DNA of 64,000 bases from Cyclobacteriaceae bacterium. Lineage in GTDB: Bacteria > Bacteroidota > Bacteroidia > Cytophagales > Cyclobacteriaceae. The position numbers were made by a program, and so were the translations under genes. Location of the stretch: the NCBI GenBank assembly GCA_016787725.1, contig JAEUTZ010000021.1:434001-498000 (forward strand), read 5' to 3'. This document shows positions 44,101 to 53,273 of the stretch, piece by piece (position 1 is the stretch's first letter; the number at the start of each line of letters is the position of its first letter). The notes under the pieces were generated by a model. That model was not told the origin of the DNA. It searched no databases and was given only the letters and a program-made list of their open reading frames with translations.

Positions 44101-44533
44101 TGCGTGGAAGGCCACACGGTTTGGAGTTGTAACAGCAGCGCAATGGCCGGAGGTGGCCAAAGAGTTGTTGAGGCTTGGAAGGGGATACACCATTTGGTTA
44201 TTTTTTGGCGATATGGGAAGCGGAAAGACCACCCTCATCAAGCATTTGGTTAAAGAATTGGGATTGCAGGATGCCGTAGTCAGCCCAACGTACTCAATCG
44301 TAAACATGTATGGCAACCCGGATGAAAACCCGGTTTATCATTTTGATTTTTACCGCTTGAAAAACGAACTGGAAGCGTTGGACCTTGGCTTTGAAGAGTA
44401 TCTCACTTCAGGCCATTTGTGTTTAATTGAGTGGCCGGAAAAGGTGAAAAGTTTGCTACCGGAAGCTGTATTCGAAGTCAACATCCAATACCACGATGCA
44501 ATGAGCAGGGAATTATACTACAGGCATGAGTGA
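44093..44533 (+). CDS. tsaE: tRNA threonylcarbamoyladenosine biosynthesis ATPase TsaE
   Basis: A 146-residue TsaE, the ATPase that works with TsaB/TsaD to make t6A in ANN-decoding tRNAs. The P-loop GDMGSGKTT is near residue 42. The conserved SPTYSIVNMY, YHFDFYRL and EWPEKV segments follow. The ATG at 44093 begins MPDAWKATRFG and overlaps porX; the longer frame would read through the porX end. It overlaps the alanine dehydrogenase start by eight bases, so porX-tsaE-ald is translationally coupled. Confidence 0.95.
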   Translation: MPDAWKATRFGVVTAAQWPEVAKELLRLGRGYTIWLFFGDMGSGKTTLIKHLVKELGLQDAVVSPTYSIVNMYGNPDENPVYHFDFYRLKNELEALDLGFEEYLTSGHLCLIEWPEKVKSLLPEAVFEVNIQYHDAMSRELYYRHE

Positions 44534-45749
44534 AAAGAAGAAATCGGGTTTTGAAACCCTGGCTAAATCGGGGCTCTATCCCCAGGAGGAAATGCTTAAG
44601 GTTAAAAAGGGTAAGCATTCTTTTTTTATTGGCTTGCCCCGTGAAATTTCGCTACAAGAGAACCGGATAAGCCTTACACCTGATGCGGTAGCCTTGTTGG
44701 TAAACAATGGCCATGAAGTTTGGGTGGAGACAATGGCCGGTGAAGGGTCAAAATTTTCGGATAAGCAATACAGTGAGGCAGGAGCAAAGATTGTGTATTC
44801 TGTTGAGGAAGTTTACAAGGCAAACATTATCTTAAAAATTGAGCCGCCAACCATCGATGAATTAGAGTACTTCCGGCCGGGGCACACGCTCATCTCTGCA
44901 TTGCAGATGGGCAACTTAAAACCCGAGTGTATCAACGCCCTGTTGAAGAGGCGGGTAACCGCACTCGCGTACGAGTTTATTGAAGACAAAGTCGGAGGAA
45001 TGCCCATCATCCGGGCGATGAGCGAGATTGCAGGGAGTACAGTGATGCTGATTGCCGCGGAATACCTCAGCACGGTGAACAAAGGCAAAGGAATTATTTT
45101 AGGAGGAATAACCGGAGTACCACCCACCAAAGTGGTGATCATTGGAGCCGGCACCGTGGCTGAGTACGCAGCCCGGGCGGCCCTCAGCTTGGGAGCCGAA
45201 ATTCAAGTGTTCGATAATCATTTGTATAAATTGAGGCGCATCAAACACACGTTGGGTCATCAATTTTATACATCAACTATCGATACCTATACCCTTAGTG
45301 AAAGTTTAAAAAATGCAGATGTAGTGATTGGTGCGTTGCGGGCAGAAAAAGGAAAGGTGCGGCACGTGGTATCGGAGGAAATGGTGAAACAAATGAAACC
45401 AGACTCACTGATCATTGATCTTAGCATTGATCAGGGTGGTTGCATTGAAACATCGGAAACTACAAGCTTAAACCGACCGGTATTTCGTAAGCACGATATC
45501 ATACACTACTGCGTGCCCAATGTGGCGTCACGGGTGGCCACCACAGCGACTACAGCACTCAGCAATATTTTTACGCCCACTATTTTAAGGGCTGCAGAGG
45601 AAGGAGGGGTGGAAGAGATGATCTTCAGCCACAAGTGGTTTATGAAAGGGGTTTATACGTACAAAGGTTCTCTTACCAACGAATCGGTTGCCCGTAAGTT
45701 TGATATGAAATTTAAGAATATCGAATTGCTGCTGGCCATTCGGGTTTAG
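44526..45749 (+). CDS. ald: Alanine dehydrogenase
   Basis: A 407-residue alanine dehydrogenase, interconverting L-alanine and pyruvate with NAD. The alanine dehydrogenase/transhydrogenase N-terminal domain is seen in IGLPREISLQENRISLTPD and KIEPPTIDELEYFRPG, and the Rossmann domain has VVIIGAGTVAEYAARAALSLGAEIQVFD near residue 200. The C-terminal YCVPNVASRVATTATTALSN carries family residues. A 30-residue N-terminal extension before IGLPRE is longer than in typical Ald and is rich in Lys. It ends one base from the valS stop. Confidence 0.92.
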   Translation: MSEKKKSGFETLAKSGLYPQEEMLKVKKGKHSFFIGLPREISLQENRISLTPDAVALLVNNGHEVWVETMAGEGSKFSDKQYSEAGAKIVYSVEEVYKANIILKIEPPTIDELEYFRPGHTLISALQMGNLKPECINALLKRRVTALAYEFIEDKVGGMPIIRAMSEIAGSTVMLIAAEYLSTVNKGKGIILGGITGVPPTKVVIIGAGTVAEYAARAALSLGAEIQVFDNHLYKLRRIKHTLGHQFYTSTIDTYTLSESLKNADVVIGALRAEKGKVRHVVSEEMVKQMKPDSLIIDLSIDQGGCIETSETTSLNRPVFRKHDIIHYCVPNVASRVATTATTALSNIFTPTILRAAEEGGVEEMIFSHKWFMKGVYTYKGSLTNESVARKFDMKFKNIELLLAIRV

Positions 45750-45750
45750 T

Positions 45751-48426
45751 CTAGTTCAACCCTTGTAACGCCAACTCATACGATCTGATTTTGGCTTCCG
45801 CATCGGCTTTCTTCTTTCGTTCCATTTCAATTACCTGGGGCGGTGCACTGTTTACAAACTTTTCATTCGATAGTTTCTTTTCAACGGTGGCCAGAAATCC
45901 GCGGTGATACTCCAGGTCTTTTAAAATGGTTTCACGCTCTTTTTCTGCATCCAGTTTGCCAACCAGCGGAACGGTGAATTCGGTGGTACCCACCAGAAAA
46001 GAAACACCGGCAGGTTTGTCAGAACCGCTTTCCAGAGTGGTTACGTTGGAAAGTTTTTTTACGAGGGACGCAAATTGTTGGGGGTAGTTACGAGCCTCCG
46101 AGGTATAAATCTTCACTGACTCCCGTGGGGAAATCCCTTTCGCACTGCGGATATTCCGGATTTGGGAAATGAGTTCAAAAGCGAAGGCTCCTTCCTTCAA
46201 AATAGATTCGTTAAGGGTACCCGGTGCAGGCCATTTTGAGACGATCATGCAGTCATTTTCAGCCCTGGGCTGAAGTTCATTCCAAAGCTCCTCCGTGATG
46301 AAGGGCATAAAGGGATGCAATACCTGCAGGACCGATTCAAACAAGGAAACAGTTTGGTGAAAAGTTTTGCTGTCCATCGGTTTGCCAAATTCCGGCTTCA
46401 CCATCTCCAGGAACCAGGAGCAGAAATCATCCCAGATCAATTTGTACACGGTGAGGAGCGCATCCGACATGCGGAACCTGGCAAAATGATCATTGAGTTC
46501 ATTCAGCGATTGGTTAAATTTCGCTTCGAACCAGGCGGTGGCTACTTTATTCTCTTCGGGTTGTGCCAGGGCGGAATCCACCTGCCATCCCTTTACCAGG
46601 CGAAAGGCATTCCAGATTTTATTGGTGAAGTTTCTTCCTTGCTCAACTAGTTTTTCATCGTATAACAAATCATTTCCTGCCGGGGAACTAAAGAGCATGC
46701 CAGTACGCACGGCATCGGCACCATAGGTAGCAATCAGTTCCAACGGATCGGGTGAATTGCCCAACGATTTGGACATTTTTCTACCCTGTTTATCGCGGAC
46801 TATTCCTGTGAGGTAGACATCCTCAAAAGGTTTTTTATCCATGTATTCGTACCCCGCAATGATCATCCGGGCTACCCAGAAGAATAGAATCTCAGGAGCA
46901 GTAACCAACACCTGTGTGGGATAGAAGTAGCTAAGGTCTTTATTAGATGCCGTATTAATTTTTCCGGATGGATGATCAAAGTACTCATTTTTAAAGCCGT
47001 GAAATACCTCTATCGGCCATAGCCAGGACGAGGCCCAGGTATCCAATACATCGGGGTCCTGTTGCAAATCTTTTTCTGTAAGCGGGCGGCCGCATTTTTT
47101 GGAACCAATTTTTATCGCTTCTTCCAATGTTTCAGCAACCACAAAGTCATTCTCACCCGGGCCATAATAGTAAGCCGGAATGCGATGCCCCCACCACAGT
47201 TGCCGCGAGATACACCAATCGCGAACGTTTTCCATCCAATGGCGGTAGGTGTTTTTAAACTTGGCCGGGTGAAGCTTGATTTCATCCTCTTCTACGGCCT
47301 GGTATGCTTTCCTCGAAATTTCTTTCATCTTCACGAACCACTGTAAAGAAAGCTTTGGTTCTACAACCGAATTAGTACGTTCCGATCGCCCAATGCGGGT
47401 AACAAATTCTTCTTCTTTTATCAGTAAGCCGGCTTCGCGTAAATCCTTTACAATTTCCTTGCGCACAGCAAAGCGATCCTTTCCATAAAATTTTGGAATC
47501 TCACATTTCTCGTTTAATGTACCATCATCATTGAGGGTGTCAATTACCGGCAAGTGGTGTCGTAGACCAATCTCGTAGTCGTTAACATCATGTGCGGGAG
47601 TTACCTTTAGGCACCCTGTACCAAAGGCCTTGTCCACATAGTCATCGGCAATTACCGGAATTTCGCGGTTGATAAAGGGCACCAGCACGTTCTTGCCTAG
47701 CAGGTGGGTGTATCGGTCATCGGTTGGATTGACGGCAATAGCCACATCTCCCATGATTGTTTCAGGTCGTTGGGTGGCAATCACTATCCAGCCATCGGTA
47801 TCCTTTATCTTGTAGCGAACCGAGTAGAGGACGGATTTCTCTCCCTCTTCTTTGTATAAAACTTCTTCGTTAGAGAGGGCGGTCTTGGCTTCGCAATCCC
47901 AATTGATCATCCTCAACCCCCGGTAGATATATCCCTTCTTATATAAGTCAACAAATACCCGGATTACCGCCTGGTAATAGGTTGGATCCATCGTAAAGGC
48001 TGTGCGATCCCAATCGCATGAGGCTCCCAGTTTTTTCAATTGTTCCAGAATAATGCCACCGTATTTTTCTTTCCATTCCCAGGCATAGTTTAAAAACTCA
48101 TCGCGGGAAAGACTCGATTTTTTGATTCCCTTTTCGCGTAACATGGCTACTACCCTGGCTTCTGTGGCGATCGATGCATGATCTGTTCCTGGCACCCAGC
48201 AGGCCTCCTTCCCTTCCATGCGGGCTTTCCGAATCAATACGTCCTGAATGGTATTATTGAGCATATGACCCATATGCAACACCCCGGTTACGTTGGGTGG
48301 GGGTATGACGATACAGTACGGTTTTTTATTAGGATTGGGCTGGGCGTGAAAAAAACCTTGCTGCATCCAATGCTGATACCACTTATCTTCAACTTCCGAT
48401 GGATTGTATTTTGTGGAAAGTGCCAT
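45751..48426 (-). CDS. valS: Valyl-tRNA synthetase
   Basis: An 891-residue class I synthetase charging tRNA-Val. The HIGH-type motif is HMGH in PPNVTGVLHMGHMLN (near residue 50), and KMSKS is in GRKMSKSLGNSPDP (near residue 550). The editing domain with WIVIATQRPETIMGDVAIAVNP lies between them; the C-terminal coiled arm begins near residue 830. Size and order are normal. A TAnnTTTG box on the minus strand lies 31-38 bases upstream of the start, and a tRNA-like sequence fragment lies beyond it. It converges with ald with one base between stops. Confidence 0.97.
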   Translation of the reverse strand: MALSTKYNPSEVEDKWYQHWMQQGFFHAQPNPNKKPYCIVIPPPNVTGVLHMGHMLNNTIQDVLIRKARMEGKEACWVPGTDHASIATEARVVAMLREKGIKKSSLSRDEFLNYAWEWKEKYGGIILEQLKKLGASCDWDRTAFTMDPTYYQAVIRVFVDLYKKGYIYRGLRMINWDCEAKTALSNEEVLYKEEGEKSVLYSVRYKIKDTDGWIVIATQRPETIMGDVAIAVNPTDDRYTHLLGKNVLVPFINREIPVIADDYVDKAFGTGCLKVTPAHDVNDYEIGLRHHLPVIDTLNDDGTLNEKCEIPKFYGKDRFAVRKEIVKDLREAGLLIKEEEFVTRIGRSERTNSVVEPKLSLQWFVKMKEISRKAYQAVEEDEIKLHPAKFKNTYRHWMENVRDWCISRQLWWGHRIPAYYYGPGENDFVVAETLEEAIKIGSKKCGRPLTEKDLQQDPDVLDTWASSWLWPIEVFHGFKNEYFDHPSGKINTASNKDLSYFYPTQVLVTAPEILFFWVARMIIAGYEYMDKKPFEDVYLTGIVRDKQGRKMSKSLGNSPDPLELIATYGADAVRTGMLFSSPAGNDLLYDEKLVEQGRNFTNKIWNAFRLVKGWQVDSALAQPEENKVATAWFEAKFNQSLNELNDHFARFRMSDALLTVYKLIWDDFCSWFLEMVKPEFGKPMDSKTFHQTVSLFESVLQVLHPFMPFITEELWNELQPRAENDCMIVSKWPAPGTLNESILKEGAFAFELISQIRNIRSAKGISPRESVKIYTSEARNYPQQFASLVKKLSNVTTLESGSDKPAGVSFLVGTTEFTVPLVGKLDAEKERETILKDLEYHRGFLATVEKKLSNEKFVNSAPPQVIEMERKKKADAEAKIRSYELALQGLN

Positions 48427-48456
48427 AAATCGATGAAAAATGCCTTCTTAAGACGG

Positions 48457-48464
48457 CAAAAATA
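48457..48464 (-). promoter_or_regulatory. Candidate -7 box for valS
   Basis: The minus strand reads TATTTTTG, an exact match to TAnnTTTG, and would place the start of transcription about 25 bases before the valS ATG at 48426. The tRNA-like fragment at 48471-48496 would then lie just upstream, outside the mRNA. Confidence 0.45.
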
Positions 48465-48470
48465 GGAAAA

Positions 48471-48496
48471 GCCCGGCAATGTAGGACTCGAACCTT
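48471..48496 (-). other. tRNA 3'-end-like fragment upstream of valS
   Basis: The minus strand contains GGTTCGAGTCC (48494-48484), with a canonical T-loop TTCGAGT, followed by CCTAC and a stretch resembling an acceptor strand (ATTGCCGG). Only three of five T-stem pairs can form (AAAGG against CCTAC), and no D-arm, anticodon arm or 5' acceptor strand is found upstream. It is therefore at most the degenerate tail of a tRNA gene, possibly left by a lost tRNA or an integration scar. The remaining 130-base valS-MFS gap has no gene. Confidence 0.3.
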
Positions 48497-48555
48497 TTAT
48501 CTGTCCTTAGGTTAAAATTATTATTAGTTTCGATGGAGAAATGCAAATTTAAAGT

Positions 48556-49680
48556 ATGGAAAAAACCGCTTCAGCCGAAAATGTAAGAATTGATCAAATT
48601 GAATGGAAACAATTGTGGAGCCTGGCAGCCTTGTATGGATCCATTGTCATCGGCTGGATTACCTACCACAATTATCAGCCAAAGTTGCTTGTTCAATTCA
48701 ATTTCACGCAGTACTCCTTTTTGTTGGTAATTGTTCAGGGTATTATTCTGATTGCTACTCCCCCGGTGGCCGGTAAATTCGGTGACCGTTTTCGGTTTCG
48801 TCAGGGTCACCGTCTGCCGATTATCTCATCGGGTATCAGCTTCGCGGCTATGGTTTTTATGGCGGTAGCCTTCACTTTGATGTCAAGCCCAGGTGAAACC
48901 CTTCGCTGGATATTACCCTTTCTGATTGTCTTATGGTTAGTGGCCATGAGTATTTTCACCAGTCCTGCTTTATCAACATTAGAATTATTCACGCCCATAG
49001 ATCAATTGCCCCGAGCGATGGCGATTTTGACTATTGTCGCTAACCTCGTTTATAGCCTCGAACCGGTAATTGTGGATTTGATTGATTATTTGGGCGCCCC
49101 CATCACGTTTATAATTGGTGGCTTGGCTGTTTTCGTTTCGGGCTATGCGTTGCGAAAGAACTCCATGAACTTATTCAATTCGGGGTCTCAGCAAAAGACT
49201 GACTTCAAATTGGATACACAACGTTCAAATTATGGTTATATATTCTTGTTGGGGACAGGTTTAGGTATTTCCACTACGCTATTGTTTAATTACTTCCCGT
49301 CAATTTTGGAGAGCAATCTGGCCGATATTTTACCGTGGGAAGGGAAATGGTTGTTGGTATTGGTTTTGTTTTCAACAGCCGTACTTTCTTTACCAGCCAG
49401 CTCCTGGATCTCCACCCTTGGAGTCAGCAACTCCTTCGGGTGGAGTTTGGCCATCAATCTGCTATCGATCGCAATTATATTTTTTACGGGATCGGGAATT
49501 GTTACTGTACTTGCCATTATTATGTTTACGCTTTCTTTCACCGTACTCTCCATCAGTTCATTGCCGCTGGCGATTGAACGGGCTAATTACTTCGAGAAAG
49601 TATTCTGCGTTGGAATCTTTTTCAGTGGGGTAGCCTTACCCGATGGAATCGTTGAATCGCTTCAGGCGTTGGGCTACTGA
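48556..49680 (+). CDS. MFS transporter (SLC45/GPH-like)
   Basis: A 374-residue membrane protein with about eleven predicted hydrophobic helices. The cytoplasmic loop after the second helix, VAGKFGDRFRFRQGHRLPII, matches the motif A variant of SLC45/glycoside-type permeases (GxxxDRxRxRxGRR). The first-helix side carries YGSIVIGWITYHNYQPKLL, and there is an internal loop near the middle. Such proteins usually move sugars or drugs with protons, but the substrate is not deducible here. The ATG at 48556 is 129 bases from valS; TAGTTTCG (48525-48532), 7 of 8 to the -7 box, lies upstream. Its stop abuts the opposing methyltransferase stop. Confidence 0.8.
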   Translation: MEKTASAENVRIDQIEWKQLWSLAALYGSIVIGWITYHNYQPKLLVQFNFTQYSFLLVIVQGIILIATPPVAGKFGDRFRFRQGHRLPIISSGISFAAMVFMAVAFTLMSSPGETLRWILPFLIVLWLVAMSIFTSPALSTLELFTPIDQLPRAMAILTIVANLVYSLEPVIVDLIDYLGAPITFIIGGLAVFVSGYALRKNSMNLFNSGSQQKTDFKLDTQRSNYGYIFLLGTGLGISTTLLFNYFPSILESNLADILPWEGKWLLVLVLFSTAVLSLPASSWISTLGVSNSFGWSLAINLLSIAIIFFTGSGIVTVLAIIMFTLSFTVLSISSLPLAIERANYFEKVFCVGIFFSGVALPDGIVESLQALGY

Positions 49681-51036
49681 TCAACCTGCCTGCCGGATTC
49701 TCCAGGCTGCCGGGTAGAGATTATTAATCCGGTTTCCTAATCTGTTAATCCAACCCAGGGGATGATTCTGATAGGTAACCAGGGCGAATCCTTTTTCAGT
49801 ATCCAGTTGGTTCAAGGTCTCCTTTCTCAAATAGGTTAAAGCTTGTTCTAAAGAAAGTTCAAAGGAAATAAATTTCAGTTTGTTCAAATGAATGGATAAG
49901 GCCAGTGAATGTTCGGGTATTAACTTTTCGTGTTTGATTTCGGCCATTGCAGTCCCTTTGCTCACCACGTGCAATTGTTGGGACAAAAAATTAAATTCAT
50001 CAAACCGTTCTGCCGGTAGCAACAGCAATAGATCTTGCTGTTGAATGATGCAAAAGTGTTCTGGGCATAAAACCCAGGAGCTAAGTTTTTCTACTATTTT
50101 TTTCGAAGCCAGGTGAAAACTTTTACCGGTTCGGATTTTGATTTCAGTTTGTTGACTGCTTTTACGAACCGCTGCAAAAAAGAATCCTTCTCCCAAAACG
50201 GCATGCGGAAAACATTGGTATCCAATCAGATTGCCAGCCACCACTGGTTCGACTTTCCAATCTGGATTAAGTTTTATCGGAATTTGCTGGATGGATTCCT
50301 GCTGTGCCAACCAGGTTAAGTTGTTTTCGTTTTCATCAGGATTGTAGGTACAGGTGCTGTAGATCAAGATCCCGTTTTCTTTGAGGGCCGGCCAAACATC
50401 CTTTAATATTCTCCGTTGGCGGTGCGAGCAAAGTGTGGTATGATCGGTAGACCACTCCTGCATCGCTCCCGGATCTTTTCGAAACAGACCTTCCCCCGAG
50501 CAAGGCGCATCCACCACAATTAAATCAAAAAATCCTGGTAGCCTTTGAAAGACTTCCGGATCGTTATTGCTTACGACCACATTGCTACATCCCCACTTAA
50601 CAACATTTTCGGCCAGTACCTGAGCCCGCGATCGGATCACTTCATTGGATACCAACAAGGAATCTTTGGTTAGGAGGCTTAATAAGTGCGTTGATTTTCC
50701 ACCGGGGGCTCCACATAAGTCCAACACGCGTAATGGGATAGAGACGTCAAGTGTTTGCTTTATGACTTGTTCCAATAACATGGAGCTAGGTTCTTGTACG
50801 TAATAGGTTCCCGCATGGAAGAGCGGATCGAACGTAAATGCCGGACGTTCCTTTAGATAATAACCAAAATCAGTCCACGGAATTTTATTTTCATTCCAGG
50901 ATTTAGTTTTATGGGGATTGATGCGAATGCTTGTAGGGGATGCAGATTGATGTGTCTTAACAAAGGATTCCCATTCATCTTTCAATATTACTTGCATGCG
51001 CTTTTCAAACTCAGGCGGAAAGGAGACAGGCATCAT
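49681..51036 (-). CDS. RsmF/NOP2-family RNA m5C methyltransferase
   Basis: A 451-residue SAM-dependent RNA cytosine-5 methyltransferase of the RsmB/RsmF/NOL1 family, methylating 16S rRNA or tRNA. SAM-binding is marked by VLDLCGAPGGKSTHLLSLL (near residue 106). The two active-site cysteines are in VVDAPCSGEGLF and YSTCTYNPDENE, the second being the usual nucleophile. The N-terminal PTSIRINPHK and YYVQEPSSML segments fit the RsmF-like branch. A C-terminal PUA-like domain follows. It diverges from the fumarylacetoacetase gene. Confidence 0.93.
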   Translation of the reverse strand: MMPVSFPPEFEKRMQVILKDEWESFVKTHQSASPTSIRINPHKTKSWNENKIPWTDFGYYLKERPAFTFDPLFHAGTYYVQEPSSMLLEQVIKQTLDVSIPLRVLDLCGAPGGKSTHLLSLLTKDSLLVSNEVIRSRAQVLAENVVKWGCSNVVVSNNDPEVFQRLPGFFDLIVVDAPCSGEGLFRKDPGAMQEWSTDHTTLCSHRQRRILKDVWPALKENGILIYSTCTYNPDENENNLTWLAQQESIQQIPIKLNPDWKVEPVVAGNLIGYQCFPHAVLGEGFFFAAVRKSSQQTEIKIRTGKSFHLASKKIVEKLSSWVLCPEHFCIIQQQDLLLLLPAERFDEFNFLSQQLHVVSKGTAMAEIKHEKLIPEHSLALSIHLNKLKFISFELSLEQALTYLRKETLNQLDTEKGFALVTYQNHPLGWINRLGNRINNLYPAAWRIRQAG

Positions 51037-51090
51037 TGCGTTACAGGAATTCGAAAGAAAAGAAATATCTTGTGAAGGTAATGGAGTAAT

Positions 51091-52362
51091 ATGATAAAGG
51101 CTAATGATCCGGCATTGACCAGTTGGGTGGAAGTACCAAAAGGATCGGACTTTCCCATTCAGAATTTGCCCTTTGGGATTTTCAAAACGAAGTACTTATC
51201 ACCGGTAGCCGGGGTAGCCATCGGCAACTTTGTGTTGGATCTAGTCTATCTTCACGAGAACGGTTTTCTGGATGGCTATGACCTGCCTTCCGGAATTTTC
51301 AATCAACCCTACCTCAATGATTTCATCGCGTTAGGAAAAAAGAAGACACGTGCAATTCGTGAACGATTATCAGAATTGTTACGGCTGGATAATGACGAAC
51401 TAAAAAATAATGTGGGTGCCCGCGAACTTGCGTTGATCCCCATGGATGAAGTGGAAATGTTGTTGCCGGTTAAGATTCCCAACTACACCGATTTTTATAG
51501 CAGTGAAGAGCATGCGTATAATGTAGGTTCCATGTTTCGCGATCCAAAAAATGCCTTGTTGCCCAACTGGAAACACTTACCGGTGGGGTATCACGGCCGG
51601 GCTTCTTCAATTGTTGTTTCCGGAACGCCCATCCACCGGCCAAAAGGTCAAATCAAACCAGCCGATTCCGAACTTCCGGTATTCTGCCCAAGCCAGAAGC
51701 TGGATTTTGAATTAGAGATGGCGTTTATCACAAACCAGAATACCCGGCTTGGAACATCGGTGCCTGTTCATGATGCTGATAATTACATTTTTGGTTTTGT
51801 CTTGTTCAACGATTGGTCGGCCCGCGATATCCAACAATGGGAATATGTACCCCTGGGACCTTTTCTTGGAAAAAACTTTGGTTCAACCCTCTCACCTTGG
51901 ATCGTCACTCTTGACGCGTTGGAACCTTTTCGGGTAAAAGGTCCGGAGCAGTTTCCAAATGTACTGCCTTACCTCGCCATTGAAGGCGAACGGAATTTTG
52001 ATATCATATTGGAGGTTTTCTTAAAGCCAGAAGGAGCATCAGAAACCACCATCAGCCGGTCCAATTTCAAATACCTGTATTGGAATGTCAACCAGCAGTT
52101 GGCCCATCATACTGTCAATGGATGTAACATTCAGGTGGGAGATCTTTATGCTTCTGGTACCATCAGCGGTCCCTCACCAGGGTCATATGGCTCCATGCTC
52201 GAACTATCGTGGAATGGACAACGGCCGTTGCATTTAACAGATGGATCGGCCCGCACCTTTCTGCAAGATGGAGATTCGATCATCCTACGAGCCCATGCGG
52301 AACACAAGGGGGTTCGTATTGGCTTCGGAGATTGCAGCGGAAAAATTTTGCCAGCCACGTAA
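51091..52362 (+). CDS. fahA: Fumarylacetoacetase
   Basis: A 423-residue fumarylacetoacetate hydrolase that cleaves fumarylacetoacetate to fumarate and acetoacetate, the last step of tyrosine/homogentisate breakdown. The metal Asp and catalytic His region is DFYSSEEHAYNVG (near residue 130). Other family segments are LPVGYHGRASSIVVSGTPI, FELEMAFI, DWSARDIQQWEYVPLGPFLGKNFG and ASGTISGPSPGSYGSMLELSW. Length matches the eukaryote-type enzyme. The flavin reductase gene starts two bases after its stop and must be co-transcribed. Homogentisate dioxygenase is not in the window. Confidence 0.96.
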   Translation: MIKANDPALTSWVEVPKGSDFPIQNLPFGIFKTKYLSPVAGVAIGNFVLDLVYLHENGFLDGYDLPSGIFNQPYLNDFIALGKKKTRAIRERLSELLRLDNDELKNNVGARELALIPMDEVEMLLPVKIPNYTDFYSSEEHAYNVGSMFRDPKNALLPNWKHLPVGYHGRASSIVVSGTPIHRPKGQIKPADSELPVFCPSQKLDFELEMAFITNQNTRLGTSVPVHDADNYIFGFVLFNDWSARDIQQWEYVPLGPFLGKNFGSTLSPWIVTLDALEPFRVKGPEQFPNVLPYLAIEGERNFDIILEVFLKPEGASETTISRSNFKYLYWNVNQQLAHHTVNGCNIQVGDLYASGTISGPSPGSYGSMLELSWNGQRPLHLTDGSARTFLQDGDSIILRAHAEHKGVRIGFGDCSGKILPAT

Positions 52363-52364
52363 GT

Positions 52365-53225
52365 ATGATCATTGAACCAAAGCTTTTGCCCGTACCTAAA
52401 CTGCAAGGTTACTTGCAAGGAGCAGTTGCTCCAAGACCGATTGCTTTTGTTAGTTCCATGGATAAAGCTGGGCAGGTGAATCTGAGCCCCTTCAGCTTCT
52501 TCAACATGTTTAGCATGAACCCGCCCATTCTGGTATTCTCGCCCTCCAGAAGGGTGCGTGATAATTCAACTAAACACACTCTTCAAAATGTATTGGAGGT
52601 GCCCGAGGTAGTGATTAACATCGTGTCCTACAGCATGGTTGAGCAGGCATCTCTGGCCAGTTGCGAGTTTCCGAAAGGAACGAACGAATTTCTAAAAGCT
52701 GGGTTTACTGCGATTGATTCACAAATGGTGAAACCACCGCGGGTTGCTGAATCTCCGGTGTCGTTTGAATGTAAAGTCAATCAAGTAATCCCCTTAGGGA
52801 AAGAAGGTGGAGCCGGAAATCTGGTAGTGTGTGAAGTGTTGCTCATGCATATTCGTGATGAAGTATTGGATGAGCAAGGCAAGATTGATCCTCAAAAATT
52901 AGATGCTGTTGCCAGGATGGGGCAAGACTATTACTGCCGTGCCCAGGGTCCGAATATTTTTGTTGTTCCAAAACCCAATGAGAAAATAGGGATGGGATAT
53001 GATCAGATTCCGGAGAAGATCAGAAACAGCCGGATTTTGACTGGCAATGACCTGGGCCGGTTGGGCAATCTCGAAAAACTCCCGGAACGAAGGGCCATTG
53101 AGGAGTTTCAGAAACAGGACGAATGGAAAGCTGCCGCACGGGGAGGTATGGATGATCTCCACCGGTTAGCCCATCACTATTTGAAGATCGGAAGGGTGGA
53201 GGATGCCTGGAAGATTTTGCTATAA
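52365..53225 (+). CDS. Flavin reductase family protein
   Basis: A 286-residue flavin reductase-like protein with the FMN-binding split-barrel fold. Family segments: LQGAVAPRPIAFVSSMDKAGQVNLSPFS near the N-terminus, NPPILVFSPS, and ASCEFPKGTNEF. The C-terminal 90 residues (from QDYYCRAQG) are an extension seen in Bacteroidota homologues. The ATG at 52365 lies two bases after the fahA stop; the longer frame would start inside fahA. The pairing suggests a step in aromatic amino-acid breakdown, for example supplying reduced flavin or acting on an intermediate. Exact reaction unknown. Confidence 0.88.
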   Translation: MIIEPKLLPVPKLQGYLQGAVAPRPIAFVSSMDKAGQVNLSPFSFFNMFSMNPPILVFSPSRRVRDNSTKHTLQNVLEVPEVVINIVSYSMVEQASLASCEFPKGTNEFLKAGFTAIDSQMVKPPRVAESPVSFECKVNQVIPLGKEGGAGNLVVCEVLLMHIRDEVLDEQGKIDPQKLDAVARMGQDYYCRAQGPNIFVVPKPNEKIGMGYDQIPEKIRNSRILTGNDLGRLGNLEKLPERRAIEEFQKQDEWKAAARGGMDDLHRLAHHYLKIGRVEDAWKILL

Positions 53226-53230
53226 ATACA

Positions 53231-53253
53231 AATGCCGGCATATAACCGGCATT
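53231..53253. terminator. Hairpin between the flavin reductase and pdhB genes
   Basis: An 8-bp stem AATGCCGG / CCGGCATT with a 7-base loop stands between the convergent genes. It lacks a clear T tract on either side, so intrinsic termination is uncertain. Confidence 0.45.
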
Positions 53254-53273
53254 CTCAGAATTAACTTAAATCT

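Noticed and set aside
48471-48540. A complete tRNA gene before valS
   Set aside because: Only a T-loop and an acceptor-like strand are present; no D-arm, anticodon arm or 5' acceptor strand could be found.
52209-52364. 52-residue N-terminal extension of the flavin reductase gene
   Set aside because: It lies in another frame of fahA and does not resemble the flavin reductase N-terminus, which starts at 52365.
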